The notes under the pieces are model-generated. The model was not told the DNA's origin. It saw nothing but the letters and a program-made list of their open reading frames with translations, and searched no databases. This document shows, piece by piece, positions 46,900-58,332 of a DNA stretch of 64,000 bases (within the stretch, counting starts at the first letter, position 1; each line of letters opens with the position of its first letter). A program made the translations under genes and the position numbers. Source of the DNA: Helicostylum pulchrum (lineage: Eukaryota; Mucoromycota; Mucoromycetes; Mucorales; Mucoraceae); the NCBI GenBank assembly GCA_025677825.1, contig JAIXMO010000052.1, forward strand, positions 124,001-188,000. The letters are read 5' to 3'.

Positions 46900-47285
46900 G
46901 TTTGTACAGTAAAAAAATGGGTTATTTGAAAAAAGAAAGGGGGAAAGGGAGAATAAGAAGGTTTGCTTTGAAGCTGAGATTTTCTTTTTGATTCGCCTTT
47001 TGAAAAAAAAACACAAATTATTCGCACGACGTGAGAAAAACTATTTTGTTGAAAGTACAAGCAACAATTAAAAAGGGTTATCTAAAGGAAAACATAAAAG
47101 GATTCAATTACAGACTATAGACTATACTTTTAGAGAAGACAAAACTAATTTTATTACAGAGTATTGATAAACTATTTTAAAAACGAACCCCCACTTTTTC
47201 ACTGTGTGTTTACTCTTTTTTTTTACGTGTTCTTTTTTACGTGTTCTTTTTTACGTGCTCTTTTTTATTCGCCCTTTAATCCAAT
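46900..47285. other. Intergenic, left edge of the second accessory block
   Basis: Promoter side of RPC82. A tandem repeat lies at 47225-47266. No other feature is seen. Confidence 0.5.
47225..47266. repeat. 14-bp tandem repeat ACGTGTTCTTTTTT, three units
   Basis: Three near-exact copies immediately upstream of family copy C. Confidence 0.85.
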
Positions 47286-48113
47286 ATGTCGACATGTCCG
47301 GAAAACTTTTGCAATTATAAGTTCCCGAGCATGAAGATATTGATGAATTTTTCAAGACTGTTGAAGCAAGAGGTTTGGACCCTAATTCCTATTACGACTT
47401 CTTCAACGAACAAACGACCAGAAAACTGAGGAATACGTTTTTACATCGTTTTAAAGTCGATGTCGCCAAACTGTCGAGGATTACAACTCTTCCGCCACAA
47501 ATGCATACATTTGTAAACAGTTTATTAGACGCTACATACCTATCAGGTCGAATAAGAGAATTCTGGTAGCAATAAGAGGCGAAGGCAACACGATGTCCTC
47601 TCTGCTGATGTTCCATCTGCTACTGATCCCCCCTCAGTTTCTGGTCCCTCAGTTTTCGGTAGCTCTGTTGCTGCTCCCCCTGTTGATATCCCAGATGTCG
47701 TTATCCCAGACGTCGATATTTCAACTCTTTCTGACTCTCTGAGAGACAATCTTTTGTTGCGTCAAGAAAGCGTTATGTCTACCAGTGACAGCAATGAAAG
47801 CTACATTCCTGGTAATACGGAAGGTGTTTACAAAGAGAGATTACGTAAGAAGAAGTTTTATTTCTTGTCATTACATGAAATAGAGCAATCTTCCGAAATT
47901 GCAGTAAGATACTTTTTTGAAGAGACTACGTTCGAAGAAAGAGTGGAGTACTCCTCCATTAACATCTTGTGCCCCCAACGACTGGAAATAACTTCTGTTC
48001 TTAATCCTCCTTCTGTAAAAACCCTTAGATCATATGTTGAATCTACTACACATGTCATTAATATACAGTTGGTTAACGTTAATGGTTTGAATGAACGTGA
48101 AAAGAGTACGTAA
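47286..48113 (+). pseudogene. Copy C (N-terminal part) of the unnamed multi-copy family
   Basis: The ATG at 47294 reads MSGKLLQL, then TAA at 47318, then an open frame (EHEDIDEFFKTVEARGLDPN, RKLRNTFLHRFKVDVAKLSR) to 47567. A one-base shift near 47560 is needed to continue (SGSNKRRRQHDVLSADVPS, a Pro/Val/Asp-rich linker, then FYFLSLHEIEQSSEIAVRYF) to TAA at 48111. The block INILCPQRLEITSVLNPPSV, SYVESTTHVINIQLVNVNG, NEREKS matches copy B at 31937-31795. Two clear lesions make it a pseudogene. It stops before the region with the GxGE motif, so it is also truncated. Function unknown. Confidence 0.55.
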
Positions 48114-48234
48114 AAAAAAAAGAGTAACCACTAGAATAAGGGAAGGTATTCTCCGCCGTTTTACTTTTCTTGTTCTTTGTCTTCTTCCTGATGTTTTTTT
48201 TTAACCTTTTTGTGCGATTAAAGCCTTGATATGG

Positions 48235-48808
48235 ATTAGTTATAAGTTCGCAAAAAATATAGTTTGCCGTCATTTACCTTGGAGCTATCATAAGTCAAAC
48301 CAAAGCCACCAATCAAGGCTGCGTGATTTTCCCAAAACGGACGAACAGTATCATTTGAATTAATCACCTAATAAAGAACACGTTCAGTCATCTTTTTTTT
48401 TTTATTTTCACTTTGTTAATAGAGAATATATTCTTATCTGCTGCATTTTTACTAAGCTAGTGATCGCTATTTGACCCATTCCACCAAGAATGACACGATC
48501 TTTTATGAGGTAGACACCCTTTGAAAATTTCTAGTGGTAGATACGCTTAGAAAATCTTGGACAAACCATTAATAATCTAGTGAGGAATTAGTCCGACGTC
48601 CAGTCTCCAGAAATCTATGAAGTAAATAAAGTGCGTCAGGATTAGAATGAAACAAAAGCAAATCCGTGGCATTTTTTTGGGTACACGTACCTTTATAATA
48701 AGACCTGAAAAAAAAGTAGCTCATGATAATGTGGCGGTTCTCATGGCCTTGTACTAGCTTATACCTGGAAGTTGTTTTGGTAAAAACCGTGTCTTTTTGT
48801 ATGATCAT
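48235..48808 (-). pseudogene. Possible minus-strand gene remnant
   Basis: Pieces with coding character: 48808-48765 (MIIQKDTVFTKTTSR) spliced to 48708-48569 (SYYKGTCTQKNATDLLLFHS, then LYLLHRFLETGRRTNSSLDY), then segments near 48520-48435 (GVYLIKDRVILGGMGQIAIT) and 48365-48277 (NDTVRPFWENHAALIGGFGL). I could not join them into one model without stops, and I do not recognise the product. A multi-exon gene with missed exons is the alternative to a relic. Confidence 0.25.
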
Positions 48809-49173
48809 AAAGAAAAAAAAGGCTAAAAAAGGATGCAGAATAGTAAATATGAGCTCCTTTAAAAGGTAAACATATATAAAAAAATACTTACTGGTGGTAT
48901 GAAGAGAAAGAAAGGTAGTTTATCTATTCCAAAAAAAAAGATAGAATAAATACTTAAAATGAGGTCTATTCCATTATTTTTACGTAAAACTTGCTCTTCA
49001 CTTGTTTCGTGCGAGGAAATTCAAAGAAAAAACGCTGCCAACTTTTATTTTTTTTAAAAGGTGTTCATCTTTTTTTTCGAATGATTCGATCCTCCTTAAG
49101 CTAGATATTTTTATTAAACTATCGATGATAATATTTTAAAAGTAAAGAAAAAGGAGCGAAAACTTTTTGTAAA

Positions 49174-51158
49174 ATGACCCCGCTTAAATTTAATGTTTTG
49201 TCTCATTCTGATCCAGACACACCTTAAAAGAAAAAGAGAGACAGTAACAATTGACGCAGAACGTGAAAAATGGACTTTGACAGTTCAAAAAGCTGAAGCA
49301 AGGATATTGAGTTTAAAGGAAAAATTCGAAAAGGTATGTATAAGTAATAAACTAAAACTTTTCTTACACATTTTCAAAGTTATTTTTTTTTACAGCAAAG
49401 AGAAGCCTTACTGCCGAAAAAGGAATATTCGATTGAAACTGAACAAAAACGAGAACCATCAAGCGAAGATACCTCCAGTCAAAGAATCTGCAAATTGGAA
49501 AGCATCATAAAGCATCTCTTAATTATTCAGGAAAGAAAATACAAATATATCCAAAGACGACGTTGAACATGAAGCTCCTGATGCTACTCCTCACAAAATT
49601 TCTGCCTGATTGTTAATTGTTGACACGTTAAAAAAGTCTATACCTGAAAAAAAGAAATACAGTATAATTTCATATCAACTGTACTTCTGCATTTTTGCCA
49701 ATGCCCTTCTCGAATACACAGGCTACTCTAAATTTACCCGTGTACTACACCCTTCATCGTCTGTATCGGGAATCAAAGCTTTACATTTGGATGTACCTTT
49801 TCTATATCAAGTACCGACTCAAAAATTAAATACCCAGCAATAGCCAGCACTATTAACCGTGTATGGTTTCGAAGAAGAGCCAATATCTTCTATAAAAATA
49901 GCTCGTCGTAACAAAGATGCTATTTTCAGTTCCATATTCGATATGAATACGGTTGATGAAACTTGTAAGATAAACAGTCTGTATATAGCACTTTCACCAG
50001 GAATGAAGTTCGTGCGTATTTTGGGAGTGAAAAACAATCAACTCATCTCAAGTGAACCTAAAAAACTCACCTATCTGGAAAAAATTCTGCAAAATGGCAG
50101 CGTCAGAAAAGAATTAGATACAAAATTTAAACAGTCGATGAACTTTTGAAATAAAAATATTTTCCACAAAAGCTAAAACTGTTACGGAAAGATTTACATT
50201 CAAACATTAACAAAGAAAGCGTGTACGAAGAAATTGTAACAGCAAAAAAATCAAGAGATATCACTTGCATTCAGATTAATCAACTTAAAGAAGAAACTTA
50301 TAGTACAGGCAGATAAAGACATTTCACGCAGTGAAAATTGAACTTTGGAGAAACCTGACGATTTTTTATACTCCGGAACAGACAACGGATTGATGAACTT
50401 GTCCCTAATCAGGTTCGATTTCCGTTTAAAGCTTTACAATTACTATGCGGTATTACAGGACGAAGATAGAAACCCTGATGATATACATGAAATGGTCTTA
50501 TCTGCCAATTCACTGCATTTACCTATTAAAAAATACCTCCTGCGACCAACATATCTTCAAATGAAATAGGTGTAGGCTGTGAACATTTTAAAAATCGAAA
50601 TAAACTTCTAGGTAAAAAAAGCTAAAACCAAGGGATATAGATCCCGTCAATCAAAGCGCCCTTTGATGGCTTCTATTTCGTCTGTTAATTAATTCCAGAC
50701 TAATTTATAAGTTCATTCTAGCTATCGTAATGAAATTAGGAATTTTTACAATTGCAAGAGGCTTGTGACATATTTACGGAAATTCAAAAGCATAGATTTA
50801 CCCCCCGTATATGTTCCAAAGAAAGACGAAAAAGGTATTAATGTTTATCGATGATAGAGGTATCGGTGTTGGTTCTCATATCAAAGGTTTTGGATGGTAT
50901 GGTGGCAGATGGAAGGAGAATATCTACGGAGAAGTAGTAAATGTTTGTATTACCAATGAAAACCTAACGTCACAAACATGCGTTTTCTGTTTTGATAGTT
51001 TGAACCATCCGCGTATCGAAAAGCAAGCAAAAAATGGTAAAATAAATACAAAAGTTAGAAAGGGTACAATGTACTGTACTAATCCTGCTTGTATTTCAGT
51101 GATAATGACAAAAGCTATTAAATCCAGGGACTCGTCTAGCTCTATCGCAATAAGGTGA
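49174..51158 (+). pseudogene. Decayed Fanzor/TnpB-like RNA-guided nuclease gene
   Basis: Coding fragments in order: a charged N-terminal part at 49174-49510 with one intron (about 49334-49395), a central part at 49610-50149 (SIIDMNT-like region, LSPGMKFVRILGVKNN), then a helical part at 50165-50320. The nuclease end follows: YSGTDNGLMNLSLIRF (RuvC-I-type Asp at 50381), MFIDDRGIGVGSHIKGFGWY (near 50840), a zinc ribbon C-x2-C-x28-C-x4-C (TCVFC at about 50979, YCTNPAC at about 51072) and KSRDSSSSIAI (RuvC-III-type Asp at 51129). Order and motifs match eukaryotic TnpB relatives (Fanzors). At least four stops or shifts break the frame, so no intact protein is made from this copy. It lies directly before a KDZ transposase in the same orientation. 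Confidence 0.65.
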
Positions 51159-51249
51159 ATCTGATTAAACTTTTTTTTGGATAATTTATGGCTTATTATA
51201 CTTGATTTCCATGGCTTGATCAATATAAAAACTACTTACAGTCGCGAAT

Positions 51250-53240
51250 TTTTTTTATGATATTGTAAATGCATGTTTTCAAGATGGAGACCCAGACGGC
51301 AACCACGCCTTCACTGATGCAATTAATCTGCTCATGGAAAAAAAAACCTAAGAAATATGCTTGTTTTACAACTAATTTGTTATTGATTTTTGTTGAACTT
51401 CAGAACAACGCGAACTTCCGGTATCGACATATAGTCAACCATTCGACTGGTTTGACTATGAATAATCATAACATTGAGCAGTTGCGCTGCTATGCTTGTG
51501 CTGTTAGTAACCTTTAAATTTGTTTATTGGTGTAATTGATTAATAATGATGTATAAATATATAGCATACGGAAGAAAAAGACATTACTTTGAATGGTAAC
51601 TTCCAGTTAAAAAGGGTTAAGTCTAAAACTGCCTCTGAGCCTAGTACTGGTATTTTTGCACCCTCTTCTGCCGAACAAAAGCTCTGGGGTGATGAACAGG
51701 AAGTCCAGAAGTATGACCAAAAAGCGGAGGTAAACAAGAATGAGGATGTAAGTGTATTTTATTAGTCGTTTATGCTGAAAAGTAGTCTCAATAACTATTT
51801 TTCATCAGTGCCTAGCCCAAAATATAATGGACAACAACTTCAAGGCCACCAGCAGCAACAATCGTAAGTTAAATCAGAGGTATTCCGAGAATGGTGTATT
51901 ATCTATGGGTTGCGCTCGACACGGCATTCCTGAGCGATTGTACAACATCAGCGGTGGAGAAGGGTATGTTGATTTAACATATACCTTAAGATTGTGTACG
52001 CATTATAATTAACAGCTCTATAGCTTTAAGTATGTGATTGCTTGTGTAAACCATGCTTTTGTCTCAACTCCAAATGTCAACGTCATGTACGACATCGTTT
52101 GCCGTTGCAAAAACAGGTTTGAGGTAAGACATATATTATCTTTCTGGAATCCTAATTGAAATTAATCTTTGTGTCAAATATTAGAGCACCTTCCCGCAGT
52201 TGAAAGGCTCGAGTCGATATGCCATCACCGTGTTTTACGCATACGCTCATCCCGCCTCTTGCCAGGTGCTATTCCACCCTCGATATGTAGATGACTTTGG
52301 CCATACGGGTAAGTTATACGCAATATTTCTCGATGATATATGCTCTTTTTGTTGTTAAGAACTAATTTCCTGTGACTATCTAGATGGTGAAGGGTGTGAA
52401 CGTGTTTGGGGTTTTCTGGATAAGTTTGTCTCCATGACTAGAACGACGACGGCTGGTAACAGAAAGATGGTGATCTGCGATGCTGTAAATTACTTCAAAG
52501 CAAAAAAAATGGCTGTAATGCGTAATTTTTTCATTTTTATCTAATCGTATGTGCTTTAAATAGTGTACTCATGAAACTATGTAGCCAAAAAAATCAATAG
52601 AAAATACGAAAAAACTATCAAAGAAAAACAAGCTCTTGAAGAAAAGTTCCAGGAGGATAAATACAATGAACTTTGTGTTGAGTGAAAGACTATCCAACAG
52701 GATATGTCTATCACACCAACAAAAAAATTAATTGAAAACTTCGAGTTTCATCAACTGAACCGAGCAAGAGAAGAAACCGACCTCCTCATTGTAAGTATTA
52801 AGGCACATATTGGTGATGGTATTTAAAATAAGTTAACTTATTATTCAAAAAGAATGAGGCAGGAAGGTGTGTAAAAAATATAAAAAACCAAAAAAATGCC
52901 ATCCAACAGGCTATTAGAAATTTAGAACTGATGCCTACTTCGGATACCATCCCTGGGTATATATACCTTTTAAAAGAAAACGAAAAAAAAAACAAATTGG
53001 ACGGTTGGAACAAATGCTATAACGCATTTGAAATCAGTATTATCCGAAGAAGATTACGCTGATCTCTCTCTCTCTTTTACTATTATTCCTGCTAGCAATA
53101 TTAGTAATGTTGTAATAGAAGTCGAAGAGGAACAAGGCGAAGAGGAGGAAGTTTTGGAAGAAGATAAAGAAGTAGTAGAAGAAGAGGCAGTAGACGAAGA
53201 AGTTAGAATTGAAGAAGAAGAATTGTTAGAAGAATTGTAA
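51250..53240 (+). mobile_element. Decayed KDZ (Kyakuja-Dileera-Zisupton) transposase gene
   Basis: Exon-like blocks: 51262-51350 (CFQDGDPDGNHAFTDAINLL), 51404-51507, 51565-51747 (GNFQLKRVKSK), 51809-51962 (NIMDNNFKATSSNNRKLNQR, then GCARHGIPERLYNISGGEG), 52024-52122 (YVIACVNHAFVSTPNVNVMY, DIVC), 52185-52308 (VFYAYAHPASCQVLFHPRYV, DDFGHT), 52384-52515 (DGEGCERVWGFLDKFVSMTR) and a C-terminal helical part to an acidic tail at 53238. The YDIVC Asp, YAHPASCQV and DGEGCERVW are the core of KDZ transposases, a DDE-type cut-and-paste family. Lesions include a shift near 51590 (expected GNF context), a TGA near 52683 and a shift near 53030, so it looks inactive. Ends were not found. Confidence 0.75.
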
Positions 53241-54869
53241 AAAAAAAAATATATGTTAAAAATCATTGTAGTATTTGTTTTTGTAAAGTTTTGCTTATAG
53301 TGACGATTTTTTTATGCTGCTAATAAAGTTAGAAAGGTTTCTAAAAAAAAGAGAAGGTCGATTTTTAAAAGTCATTTAAGTTAGCTTGCTTCCTGTCCAG
53401 CACATGCAGCACAATACCTTTATTCAAGCCCTGAATAAATTCATAAGTGGTTAGTTATGGATTTTACGAAATATGCTGATGTAGATCAAAAAGATAAATA
53501 ATTATAAAGTAATTTACCCTAATTTATTTAAGACGTGTTTATTTAATTTACGAAGATAGTGTATTAAAGCGTCTAGTCTGCAAAAGTATAGTATCAATGT
53601 TATTCATAAACAAAGGGATAATAATCAAACTGATAGGGAGTGGATAACGAAATGAATCTTATTACAAAGTAATTATATGTCATTTTAATACATTGCTCTG
53701 TAATATTTTGATAGAACTTGAAATGGCTCTAATGTTTAGAAAAAGATATACGACATATTTTTTTCATGCTAGTTCAAAGTGTTTTGATCCACCATTTTTT
53801 GTCCGTTATCCTCTTTAAAACATAAATGACTAAAGCGCGTTTTCTCGCTCAGTTTTGGTTATAGCTCTTTCATCTATGAATAAACAGTAGACATTTTTTA
53901 AATATCCATATGCTGTGCTATAACCAAACATGGTAATAGAAAACTACATTTTACGTAATCGCGTAAATTTAAAAATCGCGTCCAAAAAAGTGCGTTTTTA
54001 ATTTTTTCATCAGGTTATACATTTTCAGTGTAAACCAGTTACCAAATAATGAACAACTACACCAAGAGATAAATAAAATACAAGTGCCTTTATAGAAAAT
54101 GAGTTAGCGGAATATATATATATATTTTTTTTTTTTTGTATTTAATCACATTATTGTAAGTAGAATATGATAAACAAGAGTCATGATAAAACGGCTAATA
54201 TGCTCATTAAAAAAAAGTGCAAAAAGACATGTAAAAGAAAAAAAAGATGATTACGGGTTTTAATTAAAAAAAAGGCGAGTTTCTCTCTGTTCCCAAATAC
54301 TATTGAAGTAATATTTGGTTAACAGGTCTTACCACGAGAAGGTGGAAACTCTTTCAAGACCCAAAAAATAATGGTGTGCCGGAAGAAAAACCCCAACCAC
54401 CTCCCTCCTCACCCTAATGAAAATTAATAATAAATTGCTCCTTACTTGGTATGAAGTGTACCCCAAGGCGACAATCCCCAAACATACATCTAAAGCCTTT
54501 CAGCCTGTAAACATCACTGAAGAAGCAATAGCCGCAAGGGGAGGCTTCGCGAAAGAGAATTCAGCCAACTTTTTTGCCAAAAAAAAATGATAATCGGGAA
54601 TGATTGGATATATATATTATAATAAAAAAAAACCAATGTCTTTATGGTGAATGCTTCGTGGTAATGTTTTTTGTCTGGATGTAGATACAGTTAGGAGTAA
54701 TCCACAACATCACAGGTACAAAAAGATTGTTAAGCGAAAGAACCATAGTAAACTAAGCATCTTTTTCGTCTTCGCCGCCACTGACTTTTAAAAGAAATTA
54801 TATAAATGCTCTGCTCGTAAAAAAAAAGACGGGGCCTTTCAAAAGCTTACTTTTTACAACTAAACAATA
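53241..54869. other. Intergenic, 1.6 kb, one short ORF
   Basis: The region after the KDZ gene and before the metallo-hydrolase gene. It is mostly AT-rich with no recognised feature, apart from a 57-codon ORF at 54417-54590. It may hold the right end of the mobile block. Confidence 0.5.
54417..54590 (+). CDS. Possible 57-residue ORF, unrecognised
   Basis: ATG 54417 to TGA 54588: contains LLLTWYEVYPKATIPKHTSK and ITEEAIAARGGFAKENSANF, a mixed, non-repetitive composition unlike most intergenic frames here. It could be a small protein, or a 3' exon of a longer gene starting upstream (an AG acceptor-like site lies at 54344). No family is recognised. Confidence 0.25.
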   Translation: MKINNKLLLTWYEVYPKATIPKHTSKAFQPVNITEEAIAARGGFAKENSANFFAKKK

Positions 54870-56148
54870 ATGGCAACAGTTGTAGAGATCATCTTTTTAG
54901 GTACAGGTACATCTAGTTCAGTACCCACTATTGCATGCCTTACGAATCCCAAGAAGAAGAAGTGTCAAGTCTGTTTATCTACACAAACTCCAGAAGGGAT
55001 AAAGAATAACCGAAGAAATACTTCTCTTGTTGTTCGTTATCGTAAACATGATGATCCTGTTGGTTTTCGATTAAGGTACATATATAATTTTATAATGTCT
55101 TTTTTTTTTGTAATGTTAATATGTATGCTTTTTTTGCGATGTAGAAATGTTCTTATTGATTGTGGAAAGACCTTTTATAGTAAGTTTTAAATTTCAGGGC
55201 AAAAAAAAAAGGGGGGGGGGAGGATTTTTTTTAAAAGTGTTGTAGCTAGTGCTGTCAATATTCTTCCTCGATATGGTGTTCGTGAATTAGATGGTGTTAT
55301 TATTACGCACGGTCATGCAGATGCCTGTTACGGCATGGACGATTTAAGAGGATGGACTTTAGGTGGTATTGTTCAGCCTCATATCAATGTCTATTTAGCG
55401 CCTGAAACTATGGAAGTTGTTGCAAGAACTTTTCCCTTCTTGGTAGATTCTTCTTTAGCCACAGGTATAACAAAAAAAGCAAGTGAAATTGAATACAACT
55501 AACATTAAATATAAGGTGGTGGAGAAGTAGCAGATTTCAAGTATCATGTATTTGATCCCAAGGAAAAGTTTACAATTGAAGGATTAGATTTCACACCTCT
55601 CGCTGGTAAATATGGGAAACCCATTTTTATTTTATTTTTTCACTAAAAAAAAACCATCAAAAACAGTTCATCATGGAATTTATATGACAACAAGAGAACC
55701 TTATATTTGCTACGGATTCAAGTTTGATAATGTCAGTTATATATCTGATACCAATTATATACCTCAAGATACAATGGAAATAGTTAAACAATCTAGAGTA
55801 TTCGTTGTTGATTGTTTAAGATGTAAGGGGATTTTATTTTTTTGTTGTTTCCCAAAAGTAACATCCTTTTTTTTCTTCTTCTTAGTAACTGTTCCTCATG
55901 CGTCGCACTTTTCTTTGGACCAATCTAATGATGCAGCCAGAGAAGTTAAAGCAACAAAGACGTATTATGTTGGATTTTCTCACCGTGTTGATCACTATGC
56001 GCTTGAAAAATCATTAAAAGAATTAGAAACCAGTGAAAACTTAAAGGTAGCGCCTGCATATGATGGATTAAGAGTCTCATTAGAGAATAAGGGTGAATTG
56101 ATTGAATCGTCTTATTTCGAACCTACTCCTATTGTTATTAAGGAATAA
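54870..56148 (+). CDS. Metallo-beta-lactamase-fold hydrolase
   Basis: Six exons, 54870-55075, 55145-55179, 55246-55464, 55516-55605, 55667-55822 and 55886-56148, give 322 residues, in phase. MBL landmarks are IIFLGTGTSSSVPT at the start, VLIDCGKTF, the metal motif THGHADACYGMDDLRGW, VHHG, YISDTNY and GFSHRVDHY. A CxxC-like pair after the first strand (KKCQVC) is typical of the PhnP/cyclic-phosphodiesterase-like branch. In the metal motif the last His of H-x-H-x-D-H is Ala, which I believe is usual for this THxHADA branch. Likely a phosphodiesterase acting on a small phosphate ester; the substrate is not predictable. Confidence 0.85.
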
Positions 56149-56536
56149 ACCCTTCCCATAGACTGTATTATGTATTTTTTTTTTCTTTTGCGGAATCACG
56201 AAGCTAATTTATCCATAAACCCATGGGGTTCTTTTTTTTTTGCATTGGTTGAACTGAAACATGCTTTATTTTTTAGCAAATACCGCTGTGTTTTTGTTTT
56301 TCTTGTGTAAACAGTATAATATATTGAACACGATGTAAGGGACAAAGAAAGGGAATATGCACTGCTCTATATTATCCCTATTCTGCGCTCGTTTAGTTGG
56401 GAAATAGTACGTACTTGTTACCAGTACAAGTTTCAGTTTAAAACGTCAAAACCCCAGCAACAATTATGTAAAAAAAAATAGTTCGAAACGGAAGAAAAAA
56501 AAATATGTTTATATACGAATTAGGAAAAAAAAAAAT
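56149..56536. other. Convergent spacer
   Basis: The 3' ends of the metallo-hydrolase and hexokinase-like genes face each other. Poly-A/T runs only. Confidence 0.5.
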
Positions 56537-58061
56537 CTAAGCTTTGGGGTTATTACTGGCAAGCATAGCAGCTAAAGCAGCACCGACACCACCACCATCA
56601 CGAGTAATCTATAAAGAATAGAGTTTTTTTTTTAATAACTATACAAAAAAAAGATCTTGTATACTTACACCAATATTAATCCTCTCAAAGTTTTCGCCGT
56701 ATAATTCTTGTAATGCGGTATTGACACGAGCAGGGAAATTAGGGTAAAATTCATACACAGTACCTTCAACACTAATACTAAGACCTTGCTCCAACGCTTC
56801 ACGCTTTGAGATAATAGCGCTCATAGCAGCCGCGATCAAACGAGCAGCACGTTTACCAACCATCTCGCAAATTCTCTTTACCATCTTACGGTCATGTAAA
56901 TTAGTTGACTTCAAGTTCATGACATTTTCCAACAAGTGTTTGGTGTCTTCTAATTCGGGTGAATCATCACTTTCGATAGCGCTCATATAAGCGGATTCAA
57001 AGTTATAAGCCTTGTTTATTTCAGTTGAATACTGTGCATCAAACAATAAACGACGGTCGGTAAAGTCTACCAAGATCAGACGCACGATTTCACCGAGGTA
57101 GAGACCAGCCACCATCTTTTCAAATACGTGAACACCGGGATTGACAGATTGACGGTTGACACGAATATCATAAAATGTATGAGGAATCGTTTCTGATCTG
57201 GTATCACCGAATCCTCCCCACTCAGTTGTCACGATCATCTCACCGTCGTTTTGAGAAGGAAATTTATCCTTGAGCTTACCAACTTTGGATATCTTTTCCC
57301 AGTAGGCAGCGTTGGTACCGGTACTAACAGTACAAGAGAGTAAAGTATCCAAACTACGGTAGGAATGAGCTAATAGACAACCCGCGGCACCGTTGACAGC
57401 AGCCTTAACGATCACAGGGATTTCTCGGCTACGAAGTGCAGTTTGTAAAAGTTCAACCAGGTTTTTATTATGGGCGCCTGTGATCTCGAAATCTTTGGTC
57501 CATCTTTCTACGAAGGCATTATTCAGGCCGGTCTGACGAAGTGGGAAGGAAATACAGACACCAAGGTGTAACGGATTACGATAATCGGCCTTGTTGACAA
57601 AAGTTAAGAAGGAGTCAACACATTCTGCCATAAAGTTAATTAGGTTATTGATATGACCTTTCTTTATATTTTCCTTGACACTGTATTTAAGTTGACGAGT
57701 GGTAATACGACCGTGGCCATGTAAAGTAACCAGATAAACACGAAGGTTTGAACCTTTTTTTTTTTTTTGTTGATGTTATTATATAATTTTACTATTTTTT
57801 TTGGAATAATAAAAACTTACCACTTAAATCTAAACCAATGTATTCACCTACTTCTTGACCTGTAGGGTGACTAACGATCCAAGAAGGTAACATTGGAACG
57901 TTACACGATCGATCGCATCTTGATAAACCGTCTTTCATTTCATCCTGCAACAATTCAGAAACTTTACGAAGTTGATCTGTATTCAAATTAAATTGTTTTT
58001 CCAAACTACGAAGCTCACACTCCTTTGTCTTTTCGTCTGCAACCAAGTTTGTAGGAATCAT
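56537..58061 (-). CDS. Hexokinase-like protein, probably catalytically inactive
   Basis: Three exons on the minus strand, 58061-57821, 57753-56669 and 56608-56537, give 465 residues. The two-lobed hexokinase layout is plain: LDLSGSNLRVYLV (normally LDLGGTNFRV), CISFPLRQTGLNNAFVERWT plus KDFEITG, VSTGTNAAYWEK, TTEWGGFGD, MVAGLYLGEIVRL and the final ITRDGGGVGAALAAM. At the catalytic site hexokinases have N-D-T-V-G, with Asp as general base. Here the DNA encodes AAVNGAAGCLLAHSY (Gly codon at 57391-57389), so the Asp is replaced by Gly. The phosphate-loop GGT is also SGS. The frame is intact and under normal splicing, so a regulatory or sensor role like other non-canonical fungal hexokinases is the best guess. 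Confidence 0.88.
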
Positions 58062-58332
58062 TATTTTTTCTTTAAAAAAAAAAAGATTGGAAGAGAGAAA
58101 AAAGGGAATTAATTATTTTTATTTTCCTCCCAGAAATTGTTTATATATGATATAGGGAAAAAATAAATACTAAAAAAAAAAGAAACTCGGCGGGTTTCGT
58201 TATGAAACAAAACATATAAAAAAAGCAGAATGGTATTAATTTATTAAAAGATAAAAAAAAAAAGAAAGAGAAACCGAGAAAGAAAAAAAAAAGAAAGATA
58301 TACATAAAGTAAAGAAGGAAAGTAAAGCAAGC

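Noticed and set aside
54337..54420. RSYHEKV reading, reminiscent of the Isu1 iron-sulfur scaffold N-terminus
   Set aside because: Only five residues fit and the frame stops soon after; no later Isu1 motifs.
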